In this document: positions 24,901-31,767 of the stretch, piece by piece
How the letters are laid out: every line of letters begins with the position of its first letter
Position numbering within the stretch: position 1 is the stretch's first letter
Assembly: GCF_012273655.1 (NCBI RefSeq)
Contig: NZ_JAAWWP010000021.1
Coordinates: 59,177-123,176 of the forward strand
Direction of reading: 5' to 3'
Origin: Streptomyces physcomitrii
GTDB lineage: Bacteria > Actinomycetota > Actinomycetes > Streptomycetales > Streptomycetaceae
DNA: 64,000 nucleotides
Notes under the pieces: model-generated
The model's database searches: none
The model's input: the letters and a program-made list of their open reading frames with translations, nothing else
Told to the model about the DNA's origin: nothing
Position numbers and translations under genes: made by a program

Positions 24901-24990
24901 CTACTTCACGCAGACCTGCTACTTCACGTAGACCGGCCTCTTCACGCGGACCGGCCTCTTCACGCGGACCTGCCTCTTCACGCAGACCTG
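24901..24990. repeat. Five-copy 18-bp tandem repeat after the 5'-nucleotidase gene
   Basis: Five consecutive 18-bp units (24901, 24919, 24937, 24955, 24973) share the pattern CYWCTTCACGYRGACCKG. The unit begins with the same CTACTTCAC as the reverse complement of the nucleotidase stop region (25015-25023), so the array looks like an expanded copy of that gene's 3' end. It lies between the stop and the terminator. Confidence 0.8.
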
Positions 24991-25014
24991 CCTACCGCTG
25001 CTCCCCCGCTGCGG

Positions 25015-26847
25015 CTACTTCACCACCGTGATGCGGTCCGCCTTCGGCGGGGTGAGCGGCTTGTCGGCCGAGGAGTTGGCGGTGAGGTAGTCGTTGAAGG
25101 CCTTCAGGTCGTCGCCGCCGACCAGCGGCTTGGCGCCCTTGCCCAGTTCGGCGAAGCCGTCGCCGCCGCCCGCGAGGAAGGAGTTGAGGGCGACGCGGTA
25201 GGTGGCCTTCGGGTCGAGGGCCTTGCCGTCGAGCTCGACGGAGTCGGTGACCACCCGGGCGGCGCCGGACTTCGTCAGGTCCAGGGTGTAGGTGAAGCCG
25301 TCCGAGACCTGGAGGATCTTCGGCGCGGCCTCGTTGCCGCCGCTGACCTGCTGCTGAAGCGCCGTCACCAGTTGCGCGCCGGTGAGGTCGACCAGGTTGA
25401 CGGTGTTGCTGAAGGGCTGCACCGTGAAGCCCTCGCCGTAGGTCACGACGCCGTCGCCCTCACTGCCGCTCGCCTTGTGCACCAGGTCGGCGCGGATGCC
25501 GCCCGGGTTCATCAGGGCCAGGTCGGTCTCGGGGTCGAGGGACTTGGCGTGGGCGAGCTGGGCGTCGGCGATCACATCGCCGAGGGGGGCCTCGGGCGCG
25601 GTCGCGGTGCCCTTGCCGGGCAGGTCGGCGGAGATGTAGCCGACGGGCTGGTTGGCGATCGGGGCGGCCAGCTCGTTCCAGCGGCCGATCAGCTTGGTGA
25701 TGTCCGCGGCCTTCGGCTGCTCGCGGCTGACCACGTGGTTCGCCGACTTCACGCTGGTACGGACGATGTCCTGGGTCCGGCGGTCGTAGGTGAGCGTGGT
25801 GTCGGTGTACAGGCGCCCGAAGGAGGAGGCCGAGGTGACCATCCGCGGCTTGCCCGAGGGGTCGGGGATGTCGCAGACGTACGCCTGGTGGGTGTGGCCG
25901 GTGACCAGGGCGTCCACCTTGGGCGTGATGCCCTTGGCGATGTCGACGATCGGGCCGGAGACGCCGTCGCCCGCGCCGGGCGAGTCGCAGTCGTAGTTGT
26001 ACGACTCGGAGGCCGGGGCGCCACCCTCGTGGATGAGCGCGACGATCGACTTCACGCCCTTGCGGTTCAGCTCGTTCGCGTACTTGTTGACCGTCTCGAC
26101 CTCGTCGTGGAACTTCAGGCCCTTGATGCCCTCGGCGGAGACGATGTCCGGGGTGCCCTCCAGGGTCACGCCGATGAAGCCGATCTTGACGCCCTTGTGC
26201 TTCCAGACCGTGTACGGCTTGAGGATCGGCTTGTCCGTCTTCTCGTCGCGCACATTGGCGGCGAGGTAGGGGAAGTCGGCCCCCTTGAACTTCTTGCCCT
26301 CCTCGAAGCAGCCGTCCTTCGGGTGGCAGCCGCCCTTCTGCATCCGCGCGAGCTCGATGGCGCCCTCGTCGAACTCGTGGTTGCCGACGCCCGTGACGTC
26401 GAGGTCCAGCTTGTTCAGCGCCTCGATCGTCGGCTCGTCGTGGAAGAGCCCGGAGAGCAGGGGGCTCGCGCCGACCATGTCGCCCGCGCCCGCGGTCACG
26501 CTGTACTTCTGGCCCTTGCGGGCCGTGCGCAGCGAACTCGCCAGGTACTCCACGCCGCCCGCGTCGACCTTCTTGACCGAGCCGTCCGGCTGCACCTCGC
26601 TGACCTGGCCGGAGGACCCGGCGGGGGGCTCCAGGTTGCCGTGGAGGTCGTTGAAGGACAGCAGCTGGACGTCGACCGTGCGGCCCTTGCCGTGCCCATG
26701 GCCGTGACCGTGGCCGTGGCCCTTGCCGGTGCCGGCGACGGCGGGCAGCGCGGCCACCAGCCCGCCGACCGCGGCGAGCGAGGCCCCGGCGATGAGCAGG
26801 CGCCGGGTACGGGACCTCTTCTTGTGAGTCTGGGCTGTGGCGGACAC
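25015..26847 (-). CDS. Secreted bifunctional metallophosphatase/5'-nucleotidase
   Basis: The 610-residue protein has a signal peptide (about 1-39, RRLLIAGASLAAVGG) and then a striking (His-Gly)n run (KGHGHGHGHGHGKG). The calcineurin-like metallophosphatase domain carries SFNDLHGN, GNHEFDEG and VTGHTHQ metal-ligand motifs. The 5'-nucleotidase C-terminal domain follows (about 370-600, LMNPGGIRADL and FLAGGGDGF). It dephosphorylates extracellular nucleotides to supply phosphate and nucleosides. The GTG at 26847 has an AGGGGGG site five bases upstream. The His-rich stretch may help gather zinc or manganese (inference). Confidence 0.92.
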   Translation of the reverse strand: MSATAQTHKKRSRTRRLLIAGASLAAVGGLVAALPAVAGTGKGHGHGHGHGHGKGRTVDVQLLSFNDLHGNLEPPAGSSGQVSEVQPDGSVKKVDAGGVEYLASSLRTARKGQKYSVTAGAGDMVGASPLLSGLFHDEPTIEALNKLDLDVTGVGNHEFDEGAIELARMQKGGCHPKDGCFEEGKKFKGADFPYLAANVRDEKTDKPILKPYTVWKHKGVKIGFIGVTLEGTPDIVSAEGIKGLKFHDEVETVNKYANELNRKGVKSIVALIHEGGAPASESYNYDCDSPGAGDGVSGPIVDIAKGITPKVDALVTGHTHQAYVCDIPDPSGKPRMVTSASSFGRLYTDTTLTYDRRTQDIVRTSVKSANHVVSREQPKAADITKLIGRWNELAAPIANQPVGYISADLPGKGTATAPEAPLGDVIADAQLAHAKSLDPETDLALMNPGGIRADLVHKASGSEGDGVVTYGEGFTVQPFSNTVNLVDLTGAQLVTALQQQVSGGNEAAPKILQVSDGFTYTLDLTKSGAARVVTDSVELDGKALDPKATYRVALNSFLAGGGDGFAELGKGAKPLVGGDDLKAFNDYLTANSSADKPLTPPKADRITVVK

Positions 26848-27073
26848 AGGCCCCCCTGTGGGTTTCGAGGACGAGCAGACGGTTTCAGCAAGGCGCAGCC
26901 TAGGTTGACGCGCGTAGCCCAACCAGGGGGAACGGGTTACGGACTGGTTGCGAGCCGGGGACCGTCCCGCCCAGGAGGCCACATCCCGGTATGCAGTACG
27001 ACAACTCACTCTTCCAGGCGAGATATCCACGCAGAAACGTCACCGCACGCCTGTACGAAGTGAAGCTTGCCCC

Positions 27074-27341
27074 ATGACGCACGACCTCACCGACGGCACC
27101 GGCAACCTCCCGCTTCCCCGGGGGAGTTCGCGGGCCCGCGAACTCGGCCCCGGGCACACCGGACCCGGCTGTGCCGCCGGGGTTCCATGCACTGGTGGAC
27201 GACCTCAAGACCCTGGTCCGGGGCGCCCACCTCCGGGCCCGGCTCAAGGTGAACACCGAGATGATCCGGATGTACCGGGAGATCGGACGGACCATTCTGG
27301 AGCGGCAGGAGCAGGGCGGGTGGGGGTCGAGTACGCCCTGA
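27074..27341 (+). pseudogene. Remnant of a DUF1016 (YhcG-type) nuclease-family gene
   Basis: The reading starts as MTHDLTDGTGNLPLP at 27074 and then loses frame. Another frame resumes the DUF1016 N-terminal domain (ALVDDLKTLVRGAHLRAR, then KVNTEMIRMYREIGRTILER) and stops at 27341 after GGWGSSTP, long before the PDDEXK nuclease domain. Between the two parts lies a perfect 22-bp palindrome (27124-27145, half-site GAGTTCGCGGG), possibly the inserted sequence that broke the frame. Intact family members are about 340 residues. This is a truncated, frameshifted relic of an accessory gene. Confidence 0.7.
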
Positions 27342-27574
27342 GCCGCTCCGGAAGCCCCAAGGAAGGAGGGCTCGGGGTGCAGCGGCGACGGGGGCCGGAA
27401 GCGACAGAGGTGAAGTGAGGAGCGGGCCGCGTACGGCAGGGCGCACGGCAGGGGAAAAGTGAGAGAGAGGATTCCGTTTCTGTGCGGAGGAAGGGGGCAC
27501 GCGGAGAGAGAACCGCCGTACCGCACGGCAGCAGCCTCCGGTCGCCGACCGGGGCCGCAGAACGGAGGTACACC

Positions 27575-27703
27575 ATGCTGAAGGCCATCGCCGATGTCTT
27601 CCGCACCATCGGTGGCGCCATCGCCACCGTCGTCACCCTGCCCTTCCGCATCGTCGCCCGCCTCTTCGGCGGAGCCTCGGACACGGCACGCGGGCACCAC
27701 TGA
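27575..27703 (+). CDS. 42-residue LPFR-motif small protein
   Basis: An ATG at 27575 with a good ACGGAGG site eight bases upstream encodes a 42-residue peptide. It has an amphipathic/hydrophobic helix (MLKAIADVFRTIGGAIATVV) and the sequence TLPFRIVARLFGGAS. This matches the 'LPFR motif small protein' type conserved in Streptomyces. It probably associates with the membrane. It lies 60 bp upstream of mshD on the same strand. Function unknown. Confidence 0.75.
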   Translation: MLKAIADVFRTIGGAIATVVTLPFRIVARLFGGASDTARGHH

Positions 27704-27763
27704 GCGAGGGCGGTGCGGTGGCGCAGGGCCCGGGTGATCCGCCGTGCCGCTTATCCTCGATCC

Positions 27764-28696
27764 ATGACCAGCGACGACGCGGCAACACCCGCCACCCTCC
27801 GCCGTATCGAGACTCTGGACACGCTCTCGCCCGAGCGCGCCGGGGCGGTTCTCGAACTGATCGACGCGGCCGCCCGCGAGGACGGGCAGCCCGCGGTCAG
27901 CGAACAGGGCCGGCTCCAGCTGCGGGGCGGTGAGCGGGCCGGCGTACGGCATCTGCTGCTGTACACGGGCGAGGAGCTGCTGGGCTACGCGCAGCTGGAG
28001 GACACCGACCCCATCGAGGCTCCCGCCGCGGAGCTGGTCGTGCACCCGGCCCACCGGGGCAGGGGGCACGGCCGGGCGCTCGGCACCCTGCTGCTCGACG
28101 AGTCGGGGCGGCGGCTGCGGGTGTGGGCGCACGGCGGGCACGCCGCGGCCCGGCACCTGGCCCAGGTCCTCGGCCTCACCCTCTTCCGCGAACTGCGCCA
28201 GATGCGCCGCCCGTTGACCGGACTCGAACTCCCCGAGCCGGTGCTGCCGCCGAAGGTCGCCGTACGCCCCTTCGTACCCGGCCAGGACGACGCGGCCTGG
28301 CTCGCCGCGAACGCCGCCGCCTTCGCCCACCACCCCGAACAGGGCTCCCTCGGCCAGCGCGACCTGGACGACCGCAAGGCGGAGACCTGGTTCGACCCGG
28401 AGGGCTTCTTCCTCGCGGTGCGGGAGCCCGCGGGCGAGCTGCTCGGCTTCCACTGGACCAAGGTGCACGCGCGGGAGGGGCTCGGCGAGGTCTACGTCGT
28501 CGGGGTGCTCCCCGAGGCCCAGGGCAGCGGGCTCGGCAAGGCGCTCACCACCATCGGCCTGCGCCATCTCGCGGGCCGCGGCATCGGCACGGCGATGCTC
28601 TACGTGGACGCGGACAACAAGGCCGCAGTCAGCGTGTACGAGCGGCTGGGCTTCTCCACGTACGAGACCGATCTGATGTACCGGACGGAGTCCTGA
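27764..28696 (+). CDS. mshD: Mycothiol synthase (MshD)
   Basis: The 310-residue protein is a tandem GNAT: an N-terminal domain (about 5-145, VVHPAHRGRGHGRALG) and a C-terminal domain (about 160-310, GVLPEAQGSGLGKALT). The latter is the acetyl-CoA-binding domain that acetylates Cys-GlcN-Ins to give mycothiol, the actinobacterial low-molecular-weight thiol. VYVVGVLPEAQGSGLG and YVDADNKAAVSVYERLGF are typical of MshD. A hairpin (28753-28787) terminates it. Confidence 0.93.
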   Translation: MTSDDAATPATLRRIETLDTLSPERAGAVLELIDAAAREDGQPAVSEQGRLQLRGGERAGVRHLLLYTGEELLGYAQLEDTDPIEAPAAELVVHPAHRGRGHGRALGTLLLDESGRRLRVWAHGGHAAARHLAQVLGLTLFRELRQMRRPLTGLELPEPVLPPKVAVRPFVPGQDDAAWLAANAAAFAHHPEQGSLGQRDLDDRKAETWFDPEGFFLAVREPAGELLGFHWTKVHAREGLGEVYVVGVLPEAQGSGLGKALTTIGLRHLAGRGIGTAMLYVDADNKAAVSVYERLGFSTYETDLMYRTES

Positions 28697-28752
28697 GCGG
28701 ACGGGCCGCCATCGGCCGAGCGGATCCCGGCTGACGGAGCCGACAGAACTGA

Positions 28753-28787
28753 CAGCAGGGGCGGCGTACTTGACGTCGCCCCTGCTG
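28753..28787 (+). terminator. mshD terminator hairpin
   Basis: An 11-bp perfect stem has arms 28753-28763 and 28777-28787, with a 13-nt loop. The loop contains TTGACG, a possible -35 element for the next operon, so terminator and promoter may overlap. Confidence 0.7.
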
Positions 28788-28792
28788 TGGAC

Positions 28793-28824
28793 CACCCTTT
28801 CACTACTTGATTAGTGAAAGGGTG
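28793..28824. promoter_or_regulatory. Palindromic operator for the GntR-ABC operon
   Basis: A perfect 13-bp inverted repeat (CACCCTTTCACTA at 28793-28805, its complement at 28812-28824, 6-nt spacer) ends nine bases before the GntR start. It is AT-richer than its surroundings. YtrA-type GntR regulators autorepress at such ACTA...TAGT palindromes. Confidence 0.75.
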
Positions 28825-28832
28825 TTGCCTGC

Positions 28833-29408
28833 GTGGTCCAGTACCGCATCGACCGGCGCAGCGGCGTCGCCACCTATGTGCAGATCGTGCAGCAGACCCG
28901 GCAGGCGCTGCGGCTCGGCCTGCTGGAGCCCGGGGACAAGCTGCCCACTGCCCGGGAGGTCGTCGAGGCCACGGCGATCAATCCGAACACCGTCCTGAAG
29001 GCCTACCGCGAGCTGGAACGCGAGGGGCTCGTCGAGGCGCGGCGCGGGCTCGGCACCTTTGTGCGCCGGACCCTGGGCGCCGCCGCCACCGACACCCCCT
29101 TGCGCGCCGAACTCGCCGAGTGGGCGGGGCGGGCCCGGGCCGCCGGGCTCGAACGGGAGGACGTCGCCGCGCTGTTCACCGCCGTTCTCGACGAGCGCTT
29201 CGGGGCGGCCGGCACCGGATCCGCACCGCCCACCGGCGCGGGCCCGGGCTCCCATCCCGACCCCGGCTCCCGCTCCGACTCCGATACGACCGCGGCCACG
29301 GCCGCGGCAGGCAAGGCCACCACCGGCTCCGCCCCCGCCCCGCACCCGCCGGGCGCGGAGCACCCACGCCACGCAGCGCACACACACCAAGGGGGATCCC
29401 GCCCATGA
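28833..29408 (+). CDS. YtrA-subfamily GntR transcriptional regulator
   Basis: The 191-residue regulator has an N-terminal winged helix (about 10-78, LPTAREVVEATAINPNTVLK), a short helical segment with no classical effector domain, and then a Gly/Pro/Ser/Ala-rich tail. The short C-terminus and the adjacent ABC transporter genes define the YtrA subfamily, whose members often respond to cell-wall antibiotics. The GTG start lies just after the palindrome. It overlaps the ATPase gene by four bases. Confidence 0.9.
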   Translation: MVQYRIDRRSGVATYVQIVQQTRQALRLGLLEPGDKLPTAREVVEATAINPNTVLKAYRELEREGLVEARRGLGTFVRRTLGAAATDTPLRAELAEWAGRARAAGLEREDVAALFTAVLDERFGAAGTGSAPPTGAGPGSHPDPGSRSDSDTTAATAAAGKATTGSAPAPHPPGAEHPRHAAHTHQGGSRP

Positions 29409-30385
29409 AGGACAGCGCCGTCGAGGCGGCAGCGCTCGGCAGGAAGTTCGGGGGGCGTACCGGTTCGCCGTTCGCCCGGTCGCGCGGGCGGGCCCCCGGG
29501 AGTGCCGCGGATCCCGCGCCCCGGGGGCCGGGCCGCGGGACCTGGGCGCTCCGGGAGTGCACCGTGGCCGTCCCGGCGGGACGCATCTGCGCCGTGGTCG
29601 GGCCGAACGGTGCCGGGAAGTCGACGCTGCTCGCCCATGCCGCCGGGCTGCTCCGCCCCACCGAGGGCAGCATCCGGGTGCTCGGCACCGCACCGGTCGC
29701 GGCCCGCGAACGACTCGCCTACGTGGCCCAGGACAAGCCGCTGCACCCGCGGTTGACCGTCGAGGAGACCCTGCGGCTCGGCCGCGAACTCAACCCGGGC
29801 CGCTGGGACCAAGCCGCCGCGGAGCGGGTGGCCGAGGACGGGCTGTTCGCCGACCGCACCCGGGTGGGCCGGCTCTCCGGCGGGCAGCGGACCCGGCTCG
29901 CCCTGGCCCTCGCGCTCGGCAAGCGGCCCGAACTCCTGCTCCTGGACGAGCCGATGGCCGACCTCGACCCGCTGGCCCGGCACGAGCTGATGGGCCTGCT
30001 GCTCGCGGAGGCCGCCGAGAACGGCACCACGGTGCTGATGAGTTCGCACATCCTCGGTGAACTCGCCACCGCCTGCGACCACTTGGTGCTGCTCGGCGCC
30101 GGGCGGGTACGGCTGGCGGGGGAGGTGGAGGAGGTGCTCGCCGCGCACACCCTGGTCACCGGCCGGGGCAGCCCGGCCGATCTGGACGGCCGTACGGTGG
30201 TCGAGTCCCGGGCCACCGGGCGCGGGCTGACCGCGCTGCTGCGCACCTCGGAGCCCCTGGGCGCGGGCTGGGAGAGCGCCGCGCCCTCGCTGGAGGAGAT
30301 CCTGCTCGGCTATCTGCGCACCCTGGACGAGGCCCCGGCGGCCGAGCACACCGCGGAGCGCGTACCCGAGGAGGCGGCCTCGTGA
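29405..30385 (+). CDS. ABC transporter ATP-binding protein
   Basis: The 326-residue ATPase has Walker A GPNGAGKST (about residue 66), signature LSGGQ, Walker B LLLLDEP and switch-His SSHIL. An N-terminal Arg/Gly/Pro-rich insertion (residues 18-45) separates the first strand from the core. It pairs with the downstream permease (four-base overlap) under the YtrA-type regulator. By analogy with Ytr/Bcr systems it could export or expel an antimicrobial or envelope compound (inference). Confidence 0.93.
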   Translation: MKDSAVEAAALGRKFGGRTGSPFARSRGRAPGSAADPAPRGPGRGTWALRECTVAVPAGRICAVVGPNGAGKSTLLAHAAGLLRPTEGSIRVLGTAPVAARERLAYVAQDKPLHPRLTVEETLRLGRELNPGRWDQAAAERVAEDGLFADRTRVGRLSGGQRTRLALALALGKRPELLLLDEPMADLDPLARHELMGLLLAEAAENGTTVLMSSHILGELATACDHLVLLGAGRVRLAGEVEEVLAAHTLVTGRGSPADLDGRTVVESRATGRGLTALLRTSEPLGAGWESAAPSLEEILLGYLRTLDEAPAAEHTAERVPEEAAS

Positions 30386-31440
30386 GCGCCCGCCGCGCGC
30401 GGACCGCGCCCCCGGACACCCGCCCCGTGGCCTCCGCGCCTCCGCGGGAGGACATCCCCCGGGACCTGCCGGCGCCGGCCACCTGGCTGCGCGGCCCGTA
30501 CTGGGCCACGGCACGGACGCACCGGACCGCCCTCAGAGCCGTACTCGCCCTGGTGCTGCTCGCGGCGCTCCTCGTCCTCCTCGGGCAGCTCTGGCTGGCG
30601 CTGCGAAGGGACCAGCCCTGCGGCGGCGAACTCGGCCTGGACTGCGGCGGGTTCTGGGCGCAGGCCAGTGCCGAGCAGTTCCTCGACCGACTCGGCCGAC
30701 TGGGCCGCCCGGCGCTGCTCCTGTGGCCCGCGGCGGTGGCCGCCTTCGTCGCGGGACCGCTGACCGGGCGGGAACTGGAGCACGGGCTGCACCGCCTCGA
30801 CTGGACCCAGTCCGTGACCCCGGCCCGCTGGCTGACCGCGAAACTGGTCCTCGCCGCCGCGGTCGCCGTGCCCGCGGCTGCCCTCCTGTGCGGGGTGTTC
30901 GCGCTGGCCGAGCCGCCCGGTGCCGACAACGCAGGCTGGGCGGACTGGACCGCCCGGGGCGAATTCGAGACCCACGGCGCGGTCCTCGGGGCGTACACGG
31001 TGCTGGCCGTGGCGCTCGGCGCCCTGACCGGTCTGGTGCTGCGCCGCGGCTACCTCGCACTCGCCCTCGCGGGCGGGATCGGCGCCGCGCTGCCGCAGCT
31101 GGCGGCCTCGCTCCGCTGGGAGCTCTGGCCGGTGCGCACCCTGACGGCGACGCAGGTGGATCGGACCGACATCCCGCCGATGATGGACGCCGACAGCGTC
31201 CGCATGGACTGGGGCCGGATCACCGCCACCGGGCGGCAGGTGCCCGCCGACTACTGCACCCAGCAGACCGGCCTCCCCGGGAAGTGCCCGCCCGGCGTAC
31301 GGATCACCGGGGTGTGGGCGGAGTACCATCCGCGCGCCCACTTCTGGTACGTACAGCTCACCGAGTCACTGCTCGTCCTCGCCCTGGCCGCGGTCCTCGT
31401 CTGGGCCGCCTACCGGGTGCTGCGCCACCGGACCGGCTGA
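30382..31440 (+). CDS. ABC transporter permease
   Basis: The 352-residue membrane protein has about six helices: about 52-72, 112-131, 152-172, 198-216, 222-240 and 320-342. Between helices 1 and 2 is a loop with two cysteines (QPCGGELGLDCGG), and an outside loop precedes the last helix with CTQQTGLPGKC. It has the ABC-2-like layout expected for GntR-YtrA operons. The start GTG overlaps the ATPase stop. Substrate unknown. Confidence 0.85.
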   Translation: MSARRARTAPPDTRPVASAPPREDIPRDLPAPATWLRGPYWATARTHRTALRAVLALVLLAALLVLLGQLWLALRRDQPCGGELGLDCGGFWAQASAEQFLDRLGRLGRPALLLWPAAVAAFVAGPLTGRELEHGLHRLDWTQSVTPARWLTAKLVLAAAVAVPAAALLCGVFALAEPPGADNAGWADWTARGEFETHGAVLGAYTVLAVALGALTGLVLRRGYLALALAGGIGAALPQLAASLRWELWPVRTLTATQVDRTDIPPMMDADSVRMDWGRITATGRQVPADYCTQQTGLPGKCPPGVRITGVWAEYHPRAHFWYVQLTESLLVLALAAVLVWAAYRVLRHRTG

Positions 31441-31491
31441 GCAGCGGGCGCCCGGGAGCGTCCCCGCCCGCGCGGCGGACGGGCGGCGGAC

Positions 31492-31523
31492 GGGCGGCGG
31501 CGCTCCCGCCGCTCCCGCCGCCC
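31492..31523 (+). terminator. Terminator-like hairpin after the ABC operon, in a 327-bp gene-free gap
   Basis: The arms GGGCGGCGG (31492-31500) and CCGCCGCCC (31515-31523) flank a 14-nt loop. Upstream is a short GGCGGACG tandem repeat. The remaining sequence to 31767 must hold the ppk promoter; I could not identify a clear PHO box there. Confidence 0.6.
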
Positions 31524-31767
31524 CGGGCGCCGGACCCCCCGGGGCCGCCCCCCGATGTCCTGCACGTCATGTCGCCGTAACCGTTGATTCAGGTGGCCTT
31601 GCGAGGCTCGGGCAATGCAGCCCGCCGTGCCCGAGCCCTCGCCGCCGCGCGAGGAGCCCGGGCTTCCCGCGCCCCGCCGCCTCCGCCGTTCCGCGGCACA
31701 GGACGCGGCCGCGGCCGCGCTGACCGGCGCCCCGGCGCGGAAGAGCCCGGCGCGGAACAATGGACTC

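Noticed and set aside
24901..24990. CRISPR array
   Set aside because: The 18-bp units are contiguous without unique spacers and no cas genes are nearby; it is a simple tandem repeat.
24787..27063. A 758-residue plus-strand frame opposite the 5'-nucleotidase
   Set aside because: Shadow translation; the minus strand carries a complete signal peptide and metallophosphatase motifs.
31441..31767. A PHO box upstream of ppk
   Set aside because: I looked for 11-bp-phased GTTCACC-like repeats before ppk and found none convincing; PhoP control of ppk is known elsewhere but not visible here.
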